From the NCBI GenBank assembly GCA_007644065.1, contig VJWN01000013.1:186001-250000 (forward strand): a DNA stretch of 64,000 nucleotides, in the 5' to 3' direction. Positions 12,134 through 21,973 of the stretch are shown here, in pieces; the stretch's first letter is position 1; each line of letters opens with the position of its first letter. This DNA is from Margaritispora aquatica (lineage: Eukaryota > Ascomycota > Leotiomycetes > Helotiales > Discinellaceae). The position numbers and the translations under genes are program-made. Below the pieces are notes generated by a model. It saw only the letters and a program-made list of their open reading frames with translations. It did no database searches and had not been told where the DNA came from.

Positions 12134-12945
12134 TTTGAGGTTGCACGCAAGTGAGCAAGTGAATACGCATTGCTAGTGGCGGTCTTCATATTTGGTTTCT
12201 AAGAGGTGCATGGTACAGGCGCTCTAAGGGTATGGCATGGCATTACATAGGTTTTCCTTAGGCATTTCAGGCATTGAAGCGAATGAACACCATAGCAAAC
12301 TACCTTGACTCCATTTGCAGCAAGACACTTTACACGTAAGCAGTAAGTATGATCAGCCTAGTTCCAGATTGAATTCATAGAAGATCTCTATCCCAACTCA
12401 CTAGATTTCAGTGAATCAAAAGTGTGTGGGCTTTTTTGTTGTTCGCTTTGCTATATTATAATGATAATTTGTCGACTCGCTTGGTGGATGTTTTCTGGTG
12501 AGCAAGCCTACAGCACTAGATTTAGACTACAAACCGAGGATTAACCATGGTTCAAACCGTTCCATTATGACGATACGATGGCTTCTAGCTTTGATGTGCT
12601 TCGCATAATTGAATGAAACTTGATTGGGTGGATATAAGGCGACCCTAAATTCCTTCGGCCGAACATTTTAGCGCGGGCATGAATTCCGATTATTGCCCTG
12701 CAACCCAAACCGACCTTAATCTTCTAACTACCTTAGAACATAGACTTGGTCCTCAAAATTTTCTTATTTTATTCACACACTTTTACCAAACGTGCTCTTA
12801 GTGGCTCGGTTATATATCTGGTTCTAAGCGGAAGCGTTCCCGACCTATGCAGGCAAATGAAGATCCATCTCATATAAAGATCAGTAATTGTCCTCCAATA
12901 TCTGAAGTGCAAAGAAGTTTCCGTCTAAATTACAGTACGATCAAA
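12134..12945. other. Intergenic region
   Basis: This is 3' region of haspin and promoter of the FAD oxidase relic. It is AT-rich and no coding pattern is visible. An in-frame ATG at 12847 could extend the oxidase, but the ATG at 12946 fits the family better. Confidence 0.4.
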
Positions 12946-14606
12946 ATGGGGGACGCTTCACCAGAATTATCGCTAGAGCCTGGGGTGCTCGCAGCTGTAG
13001 GTTTCATGTCCCTCCTACTAAGTCCCGATATATCGAGAAGCTAACATATCAAGTGCACACAACTCGAATCCCTCCTCGGGAAAAATTACCACGCTCCAGG
13101 AAGCGGTAACTACGAAGTGTGGGACGCCAAACAGCAAGAAGCTGCCCAAAACTCTGCTCGCGTGACACCAACCTCATCCTAAGATGTCGTTGATATCCTG
13201 AAAATCCTCCTTGACAACTGGTGTTCCTTTGCCGTCAAATGCGGCGGGCATGCTAGGAATGCCAATGACTCTGTCTCGGTGAGAGGAGTGACGATCGATT
13301 TGTCTAACTTGAGATCTATTGAGGTAGCGGCGGATCGCAAATCAGCGAAAGTGGGAGGTGGTCATGTGTTGTTGAGTCTTTACCAAGGTTTGGAGAAGTA
13401 TGGGCTGTGTACGATTGGTGGTAGGGTGGCTGATGTCGGACTGGGAGGGTATGCGCTTGGTGGTGGTTTGTCGAATTTATCGCCTGCGCATGGCTTGGCC
13501 GTGGATAATATTCTTGAATATGAAGTATGTATATTTGAGTGCGAGAGCACGAAAGATCAAATTCGAAAGCTAAAACTTCATAGATAGTCCTCCCGGATGC
13601 ATCTCTCGCAATTGTCAACGAGAAAACTCACCCTGATATCTACTGGGCTCTTCGAGGCGGGACCAACAACTTTGGAATCGTTACTCGCTTTACTATGAAC
13701 ACCTTTGAGCAAGGCAAGATGTACTCAGGCTCCTCGCTCTTCTCGGCGGATAAGAGAGATGCACTCGTCGATGAAGCATACAAACTCACGACTGAATTCA
13801 AGCACGATAAAAAAATGACGCATTTCTACGGATACAGCTACAGCCAGCAAGAAGATCGATTTCGCATCTCTTTCGGCCTCTCGTACACTGATCCAATTGA
13901 AGATGCTGCGTCATTTGCTGGTCTGAGGGCTATCGAGGCAGAAAAGAATGGTTGGAGGGTGGACTGGATGAGTAATTTTTCGATTGATGCTTCGAGAGCT
14001 CGACCTAATGGCGCACGGTAAGGATTTCCTAGTCTGGAAATTTGTGGATAACGCGCTGATGCTCAAACAGAAATCTCTATGCAACTATCTCATACTATCC
14101 ATCCGCATATCTCGATAGAAAAGTCCAAGACATCATGGCAGAAGAGATTCAACCTATTAAAAAGGTCAAAGGATTTTCGCCAAACGTTATTTCACAGCCC
14201 CTGTATGAATATGCGATCCGCAACGGTAAAGCACGAGGAGGTAATGCCTTAGGAATTGAAGTTGATGGTCCTCTAACTTGTGAGTTCCAATTGTGCTTCT
14301 TTCGTTGCGATCCTGTCACTAACTTCGCTAGTGATCCTCCTGACAGTTGGCTGGTCAAACGCAGAAGATGATGAAGCCCTGTATGCATTTGCGAATCGAT
14401 TTATTGCAAGAGCAAAAGCTGCTTCGGTTAAAGCAGGGAAGGATCATAGGTGGATGTACATCAACTATGCTTTTCAGGACCAAGATCCTTATGGAGGGTA
14501 TGGCGAGGAGAATCGGGTGAGGTTGCAGAGGATACAGAAAGAAATAGACCCAAAAGGAGTCTTTACCTCGAAAGGTTTGTGTAGAGGGTATTGGAAGCTA
14601 CATTAA
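12946..14606 (+). pseudogene. FAD-dependent (BBE-like) oxidase with in-frame stop codon
   Basis: Exons are 12946-12996, 13054-13524, 13584-14017, 14071-14279 and 14332-14606. All four introns (52-59 bases) are canonical and keep frame. Read through, the protein would be 479 residues, normal for the family. An in-frame TAA at 13180-13182 sits inside the FAD-binding start, where relatives have P-x-S-x-E-D-V (here PTSS-stop-DVV), so a Glu or Gln codon was probably lost. The rest looks intact: KCGGHARNAND with the His that usually binds FAD covalently, GGRVADVGLGGYALGGG, LRGGTNNFGIV and a C-terminal berberine-bridge segment ending YWKLH. This is a recent nonsense allele, a sequencing error, or a gene whose true start is downstream. 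Substrate unknown. Confidence 0.8.
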
Positions 14607-14889
14607 AGGGTTTCGAAGGCATAGAAATAAAGAAACCACAGATTTAAATCAAGTTCAAGAGTACGAAAGAATCTCATTGCCAGATCTCCCCCAGAGTAAA
14701 CTCGGCAACAGACTTGCTTTTAGATGTTACCGCCCTCATGGCCCTCCGAACTCGCAAACTACGATACAGACGAAAAAAAAAAACACTCCCCTTCCGCAAA
14801 GAACACGCCACGAAACAAAAAATCTCCACAATGACCTTCTCTCCCTCTCAAACAAGAACAAAAACGAACACCTCTTCCGAACCTCCTCC

Positions 14890-15643
14890 TCAATACCGCA
14901 TCCGATATCTTGCGTTCTGTGCTGTGCTTAGGCCCGATGAGCTTGAAGAACCACCACCGGTGCTTTGATGTGGAAGATGAGAAGGAGATTGGGAGGGAGG
15001 TGCTGCTGGTGCTACTTGGTGAGTGATGGTGATGACTGGGACGCTGACTGGTGGCTGAGATGGATTTGCTTGTGGTGGTGGTGGTGGTTGTGCTTGACGA
15101 GGTGGTGTTGTCCACCACCGAGCCTTGACGTCCTCGTAATCTGGACGCACCCAAGATGATTGAACGAATGGACCGAAGGGGCACCCATTCTCTGCCACGA
15201 ATGGCTTGCTCTCGTACTGGCGGATGGCTGGAGGGGGAAAAAGTCAGTAAGTGTATTTATAATGGAAAACAGGAACACATACCAGCCGCCAGCTCTCGCA
15301 GCTGCGAGGGGGTCTCGAACGGCGCCCAGAAGTTCGGTGGATTGAAGATCCACGAGAATCCGCCAACGGTCTCCTCCCAGTCCATCCTCGAGGTTCGGAC
15401 ATCGTGCTCGTGGTACTTGCGTACCAACTTGATTCGTTCAGGGGAGAGTCTGGACGCTGTCTTTTCGGCTAGCTTGGGGCCGAGGATGTCTTGGATGAAG
15501 GAAGTCTTTGGTGGAGACTTCTTCTTGGTGATCTTTGCTGCGGCGTCGACGCGGTCGAGGCGGAAGGTGGTGGATGATCGGGAGGTGGTGGAATGACGTG
15601 CTGACTTGATAGCTTGTTTGATAATTGTGTTGATGAAATTCAT
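14890..15643 (-). CDS. Lineage-specific protein of unknown function, left member of a divergent pair
   Basis: Exons are 15643-15283 and 15227-14890 with a 55-base GTATGT...CCAG intron, giving 232 residues. The N-terminus is basic and Ser/Thr-rich without acidic residues, consistent with a mitochondrial presequence. Then come a Lys block (KITKKKSPPK), a helical segment, and a core with RMDWEETVGGFSW. The C-terminal half is Pro/Gln-rich, then His/Ser/Gly-rich, ending RYRMRY. The neighbour at 16378-17418 shares the order: basic start, K-I-x-K-K-K block, M-D-W-E-x-T-x-x-G core, one intron after the core with the same phase, Pro-rich tail and a Y-R-x-R-Y end. The two genes diverge from about 730 bp. 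No known domain. Confidence 0.8.
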
Positions 15644-15759
15644 GGTGATGGATGATATTGGTGAAATTGAGTTGTGGAAGTATATAAAAGCTTGAGGTAC
15701 CAGTTGACTGTTCTGATGTTGGTAAAGAAAGAAAGGAGGAAATGAAGTTGAAAGTTGCG

Positions 15760-15770
15760 ATATATATATT
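15760..15770 (-). promoter_or_regulatory. Candidate TATA element of the left pair member
   Basis: An alternating TATATATATT run lies about 120 bp upstream of the start at 15643 on the minus strand. A second TATATAAAA-like site lies at about 15679, probably too close to the ATG. Confidence 0.35.
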
Positions 15771-15915
15771 CCTCTGAAGTCGCAACGCGAAGTACTGTCA
15801 TTGTGTGTACATTAAAATTTTAGCAATTGTAATCCCATTATTGTAGAGCCTCGCAGCATCTGTTATGGCCTTGCTTACTATTGTCGTGGTCCTGAGATGT
15901 GTAAAATGCAACTGC

Positions 15916-16144
15916 TCTCGCTTAGCATTGTTGAGATTTACCTTGTCTTAGGTGGAGGTTCAATGGTAGTAACAATTGACTAGATAGAAGATCGCAGAAC
16001 CCTATTGTCGCGAAAGGAGAATTCAGCAGAAAGGAAACGCTGAAAATGGTAAGCGAGGCCACAATGTAACGATGTGCGCTCAAGTGAATTGAAGCGGCAT
16101 TCAATTCGAGCAGCACCATAGCCTCCTAACAATGCTAAGCGAGA
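15916..16144. repeat. 229-bp element bounded by a perfect 17-bp inverted repeat
   Basis: TCTCGCTTAGCATTGTT at 15916-15932 is matched exactly in reverse complement at 16128-16144. The interior is non-coding. I see no clear target-site duplication. Size and ends fit a small non-autonomous DNA transposon (MITE), but a long-range regulatory palindrome is possible since it sits between two divergent promoters. Confidence 0.55.
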
Positions 16145-16230
16145 TTTCTAATTGACAATAGGAAACAACAATTGTTAGCGAAATATACTCACCACAATGT
16201 CCATTGTCCCTACTGCAGAAGCTCTCGAGG

Positions 16231-16240
16231 TATATAATAT
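16231..16240 (+). promoter_or_regulatory. Candidate TATA element of the right pair member
   Basis: TATATAATAT lies about 140 bp before the ATG at 16378. A CT-rich stretch (16241-16275) follows, the usual layout of strongly expressed fungal promoters. Confidence 0.4.
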
Positions 16241-16377
16241 CCCAACTTTCTCCTCCTTTCTCAACTTTTTTCCTCGGCCAACTGTCACCATTTAAATCAC
16301 AGCTACAAATTTCACACTTTCATAATTCATATTTCGCACTTCTTCATCCAATCACTACCACCACCAAACTTCCCAAA

Positions 16378-17418
16378 ATGCACCCAAACACCGCAACCAC
16401 TTTCGCCATAGCTGCTGGCCAGCTCGCGCGCACTTTCAGACCCAAGTCCACAAAGTTCACCAACTCGGCAACCCAAGTCGCTCCCCGCTTCCGAATCCAC
16501 GGAGTGGACGTCAAGGCCAAGATCATCAAGAAAAAGGCTGATCTCACCCCACCCTCCTGGAGGAAATTTCTCACCCATCCTGCGATCCCAGAAATCCCCC
16601 GTTCTCGCCTCCGATGGCTGCAGCAATGCGACGAGTTCGAAGTTCGCAAGCGCAAGAACACCGCCGCGGAGATGGACTGGGAGCACACCCCTCGTGGGTA
16701 TTGCCTTTACGGGTATTTACCCCATGTTCCGTTCAATGACGTTCCACGTCCTGGTCCAACTTGGGGACAGTTGCAGTTCGGTAAGTGTTATTCGATCCCA
16801 GTCATTCGTTTAATCCAATCTCTCAATGCGCGGTTTCGAAATCCAATTCGGAAATAACTCTCACTGACCCTTTTCACAGCGTTTGCGACCTATCAACCTC
16901 CTGTGCTGCCGAGACCTGGCCCATACGTTCAACCAATCTGGTACCCCCAGATCATTCAACCTCTCCCTGTCGCTGTCGTCGCCCCTCCTCCAGCAGCAGC
17001 AGTTCCACCTCCCACCCAAGCCAGCAACCCAGTGCCTCTTCAGCCACCATCCATCGCAGAACTCAACGCTCCCGCTCCCACTACCACCCAGTCAACTCCC
17101 AAACGACAGTCATATAACTTCCACGGAGGCCTGGGGGCCAGCTACTTCAACAACCCCGACTCCTCCTCCTCTTCGTCCGCCTCCGCCTCCTCATCCTCGT
17201 CCTCTTCTGCTTCCACCAACGCGCCCTCCCAAGCTCAGGCATCAGAACAGCTCGGAACACCACCATCGAGTTCTCAGCAGCCAATCCAAACTGCTCCGGC
17301 CAACCCACCAGCTGCCCCACCAGCCGCTCCAGCAGGAAAGAAGTCATGGCAAGAGCCCCCGGTGGTGAAGACACCGCCATTTACCTTTGACAAGTCAGCG
17401 TATCGGCAGAGATATTGA
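16378..17418 (+). CDS. Lineage-specific protein of unknown function, right member of a divergent pair
   Basis: Exons are 16378-16780 and 16880-17418 with a 99-base GTAAGT...CACAG intron, giving 313 residues. The start follows AAA, a strong fungal context; an in-frame ATG at 16204 lies upstream of the TATA-like site and is less likely. The N-terminus is basic (QLARTFRPKSTKF) and could target mitochondria. Next are VDVKAKIIKKK, a helical part with Arg and Trp, EMDWEHTPRGY, and a Pro-rich tail with Ser (17161-17215) and Ala/Pro runs. It ends YRQRY. Shared motifs, shared intron phase and divergent placement mark it as a paralogue of the gene at 14890-15643, although overall identity is low. No known domain. 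Confidence 0.8.
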
Positions 17419-17834
17419 GGGGATGAGATGAAAGGAGATGAGTGGGGATGAGCATTGGGGATGGGCATGGGTTTTATTTCGGTGGTCTGTGGATGCTGTT
17501 CTGGTCTTCTGGTCATTTGTTTTCTGTTTTCGATCTTTGGTCTGGGGCGTAGGTTCTTCGGTCTTCGGTTGTCGTTTTTCGCTCTTTTGTGGTTTTGTCT
17601 TTTCGTTTTCTTTCTTCATTCTGCTCCGGTCTGGTCTCTTATGGTTGAGGGAGCAAGGCATGGCGGTATTGTAGTTACGGATTTGGCGTTGTTGGCATCG
17701 AGTTCTCAAGTTCAGGGAGCAAGTCATAGTAGGAGAATGAGGTTCCAAGATTTGCTTCTCCAATACAATTGTTTTTCGTCTGCTATCCGATATCCTGAAT
17801 GTTTGCCCTAAATGTGAAGATTTGCCATCATAGT
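17419..17834. other. Convergent intergenic spacer
   Basis: This is GT-rich 3' DNA between the Pro-rich protein gene and the permease. It contains T/G runs and repeated TTTTCG, and nothing is coded. Confidence 0.45.
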
Positions 17835-19557
17835 TTACCGATCAAACTTCTTCAACTCCAACCACCGCAGTGGCGGGTACGCAACAAGCGCGAATAAGAA
17901 ACCTAGCTCACTTCCCAAGTCCCCTCCATAGCTCCCTACTAGTCTGCCTATAACGCCTGTATACCACGCTTCACTCATGCCTAAGATACTACCCACGGCA
18001 CCTATAAAGAAAGCCAGCACAGCCGCCAAGCCCGTGGGCAACCTACTCTTATCATTCCAGGCGCTCAGATCCCATCCTCTACCCCCTGCTACCCTGAAAA
18101 CGAGATGTTCCTCGACGAAGATAATCCAGTAGATGATACACCAGTAACCGATAATGGCCATGAGATCCGAAAGAATTGTGTACAAATGATCGCGTCCAAC
18201 CACCGACATGACAATCATGACAACACACGCGGCAAGCGTGTAGATGTAGCGTGGTAGAAGGAGGGCTTTGGATCCAAAGACTTGCGTGGTAATGCTGATA
18301 GAGTAGTAGTTGAAGACATTGTTGGAGATCATAGACCAGGCGAAGATGAAGAGGAAGAAGTACCGAACATGGCCAAGCGGACGGAAGATTATCTCAATGC
18401 TGCGATAGTTTGTTAGTAGGTTCTTGGTCTTGGGATATTATTGGCAGAACTTACAAAGAGGAAGCTGTCCCGTTTGCTTCCCAGTTTGCGGCCCATTCCG
18501 CGTTGGTAGATAGTGCAGTCGCAAATCCAGCACCGCAGGTCATTGCGAATGCAGGTAAGACGTATACACCCAAGAAGGTCATCAAGAAGACGTGGTATGA
18601 TGGTGTGCTAAGTGGAAAATAGATATAGTAATCTGCACTGATAGCTACCCAACCTGCGTATGACCCAAAGATGACAGCGATGTAGGACAGAATAAGTCCT
18701 GTTTGTGTTGCAGAATCAAGTACTTCTAGCGCTGGCATTGAGGTTGCAAACTGTGGCGTGCCTACAGCATAGAGGGCGATGAAGACTATCATCGGACCGA
18801 TCCAAGCGAGTCTAATAATGTTAGACAAATAAAAGATAGAGAGTATGGAAGGAGTACCTTTCATAGTAGTGAATATACTTAAATCCTGCCGTGCCAATAA
18901 GCCAGGAAATGAGTCCTACAATAACCATGCCTCCTACTGAGGACAATTTCCCATGAGAGATCGTACTCAAGGTTTCACCACCAAGAATGCAATCCAAGAC
19001 ACCGAAGACGACATTGGTCAGATTGTTTAAAACAGCAATCATCATTGTGCCATAGTACCCAAAGACGAAACGGGTATTGATAAGTGCTCGTAAGCCATTT
19101 TTCTTTCCGAAAGTGGCAACATATGCTGAGACGGCAGCTCCCAGAGCTCCAACACCCCAGATGATGGCAACGGTTTGTTTGAATGTGAGATTGAAGGAGT
19201 TGGGTCCGAGGAGGCCTGTGGTCCACGTTCCAATTGTGAGACCAGCAGATGACCTGAAGGAGCGTAAGTGTATGTACTCCAACACAATGTTTTGACATAC
19301 CAAATCAGACATAATCCCCAATATGACTGTGGTGAACGTTCTTCAGGTTCAACTGGTTGGATGCCTCTAGCCTCAACACCTAGACTCTCGAGCTTCCTTG
19401 ACCATTTCCCAAGAACTCCCCAGTATTCTTTGGAAATGTTCTTTCCGGATGTAATGACTTCGCCGTTTGATATATCGAGGTCATTGTAGGATAAGATATT
19501 GGGAGATTTTTCTCCTGTCGATTTTTCCAAGTCCTGGTTTGCTTCTAGCGATGGCAT
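17835..19557 (-). CDS. NCS1-family nucleobase permease (purine/cytosine type)
   Basis: Plasma-membrane proton symporter for a purine, cytosine or related compound. Exons are 19557-19301, 19253-18858, 18811-18455 and 18399-17835, with introns of 47, 46 and 55 bases, giving 524 residues. The cytosolic N-terminus (about 80 residues) carries the family segment ARGIQPVEPEER. About 12 hydrophobic helices follow, starting with the LGPNSFNLTF loop typical of the Fcy2/FcyB branch. Later come FVFGYYGTMMIAVLN, the ISADYYIYFP loop and the tail FVEEHLVFR. The start is the ATG at 19557. It resembles fungal Fcy21-like carriers more than the Fur-type uracil/allantoin branch; exact substrate not determinable. 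Confidence 0.92.
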
Positions 19558-20699
19558 GATTCCAAACAAGAGCGATTGTGAAACGTAAGAAAGAAGTTAA
19601 GACGAAGAACTAAGGGAACCTGCTCCTAGATAAGTGTTAAGGACATTCATATCACTTATCTTGCATCTCCACATTATCTCCAGGTACTGGCAACGTCTCT
19701 ATCTCTTAGTGGATACGCGTAGACCTTTGCACGAAGAAAGGATCCAGACTTCTAAAGCCCATGTGATAGGTATGTAATGGGTTTCTAACACAACATAACT
19801 CGCGTAAATTGCTATGATGATCCATCATGGTAGACCAGAGTGTTGAGGACGCAAACGCTAAGGAAATCTATCTTGGAGCCATTTTGGAAGAATCATTACA
19901 CAAAGCGAAGACATGTTCACACTCGTAAACAGCTATCTTGCCCCCAGACTAGGAGAAGAGCCACCGGCAGTACAAGAGTGGAGAAATGGAGCCCGTCGGT
20001 TCGGACAGTTCATCCGTTCTCTAAAGGTACCAGTATGGAGAAGCTTTGAAGATAAGCAATGAGGCATACCCCACCTTCTGATCCTAGACATCGTGTTTGG
20101 GGGGCAAGAGACCTCATCTAGGCTTGGCTCTATATTTTGTGGATGTAGTGAGGTGGTTACTGGCGAGAATACAAAGAGTGAGGTTAGGAGGAAGAGGGGG
20201 CTCAGCACTCCGAGTGTAATTCAAGGTTGCTTTGCGTCAAGCATGGATATATGCATCTAACTTTGTCCTAGAACCGAGGCGTGATCCTAAATAGATACGA
20301 TATCTTCATGAAGATAGTGAAGGAGAAGAGCTGTTGTAGTTGTTATTATCGTTGTCGTCGTCATCCCCGTTGTTGTCTCGGATCCGAGCGCACAGTCCTC
20401 TTAGAGATCCATGAGAATCTGAGCTTCATCAACGATGGACGGACGACGTCGACCTTATAGCATTGAATTGATTATCTTCAACTAGACATTGCTGTTGCTC
20501 AATTTCGTTTGTCAACCTTGGGATGTTTTCTATATATACCAAACTTTGCCATCATGTATCACTTCAAATGTCTACGGTACCCCACTGAAGCGGGAGTGGA
20601 AGAAGGTGGGGAATTGAGCATGTCTTAGTATCTTCACCCCACCTTCTAGACATCAGCTTCCTCTATCTCAGAATCCTCTCCTCAAGATCTTCTACAAGC
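19558..20699. other. Divergent promoter region between permease and nickel transporter
   Basis: A 1.1-kb non-coding region upstream of both the NCS1 permease and the NicO gene. Short frames (19840-20208) lack support. The last 150 bp are CT-rich, as expected for a leader before the ATG at 20700. Confidence 0.4.
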
Positions 20700-21973
20700 A
20701 TGGCGCCTCCGTTCCTGAATCAAAATCAATGGGGAGCACGATGGGCTCAAAAACTGGCCTCCCGACTCCCACCACAAGTTCGATTTCTCCCATTCCCGGC
20801 AGTACGAATCATTTCCCTCCTCATCCTCATAAATTTGGTTGTGTGGGCTGTTGTGGGAGTGGTATTGCATTACCACACTGCCCTAGCATCCACTGCGCTT
20901 TTGTCGTACACATTGGGTCTGCGACATGCCCTGGACGCTGATCACATCTCTGCAATCGACCTTATGACAAGACGATTGATTGCTACGGGCTCCAAACCAG
21001 TCACTGTTGGGACATGGTTTTCTCTGGGACATTCGACCATTGTGATCATTACTTGCATCGTGGTTGCTGCTACTAGTGGAGCTCTGGAGAAGAGGTTTGA
21101 TGGATTCAGGAATGTGGGAGGAGTCATTGGCACAAGCGTATCAGCTGCAGTGCTGATACTGCTTGGGATAGGAAATGCTTGGATTCTTTATAAGCTCGTG
21201 CAAAGGATGCGCGTAGTTTTACGAGAAGAGGTTGGAGGGGATAGAGAGCATGCAGAAGAAGGAGCTATTGCGGGGCTGGATCTTGAAGGTGGTGGCATCA
21301 TGGTCCGCCTTTTCAAGAAGCTCTTCAAGCTCATTGATCGGCCATGGAAGATGTATCCCCTGGGTGTGCTTTTCGGTCTCGGTTTTGATACCAGTTCCGA
21401 GATCGCGGTCTTAGGCATTGCGAGTTTGCATGGTGCCCAGGGGACCAGTATCTGGCTGATCTTGATATTCCCCGTTTTGTTCACTGGTATGATTTGCACT
21501 GCACCGATTGCTTTAAGTTTAAGGCGATTGAAGTTGACTGATATCGTGCAGCCGGAATGTGCCTCCTGGATACCACGGATGGCGCACTCATGATGACCTT
21601 GTACACATCAACCTCTCTTGCCCGAGACACCGTTGCGATCTTGTACTACTCCATAGTCTTGTCAGCCATCACTGTCTTAGTCGCTATGGTCATTGGCATC
21701 ATCCAGTTGCTATCTGTAATAGCGAATTATTCAAGTGGGTCATTCTGGGATGGTGTCAATGCTGTAGGTGATCATTTCGACATCATTGGAGGAGGCATTT
21801 GTGGTGCTTTCGTGGTCTTTGGAGCTGCTTCAGTTCTATTGTACAGGCCTTGGAAGAGACGGTTCGATCACAGACACCGCCCTGGCGCCGTTGAGGCAGT
21901 AGAGTTGCAGCCTTACCAGGGAAAAGATGAAGAGAAGAACAAGGAATCGATTGATGAGAGAGAGGTTCGTTGA
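20700..21973 (+). CDS. NicO-family nickel/cobalt transporter
   Basis: High-affinity uptake of Ni2+ or Co2+, in fungi usually to supply urease. Exons are 20700-21486 and 21552-21973 (65-base intron), giving 402 residues. The junction restores FTAGMCLLDTTDG, a conserved family segment. The signature HX4DH is present as HALDADH (76-82) in helix 2 and LGFDTSSE at about 227-234. About eight hydrophobic helices are visible, with a charged loop at about 180-205. All metal-binding motifs are intact. The C-terminus is a charged tail of about 40 residues. Confidence 0.93.

Noticed and set aside
16204..16377. In-frame N-terminal extension of the right pair member
   Set aside because: The extension lies across the TATA-like site and CT-rich leader; the ATG at 16378 has better context and matches the partner's presequence.
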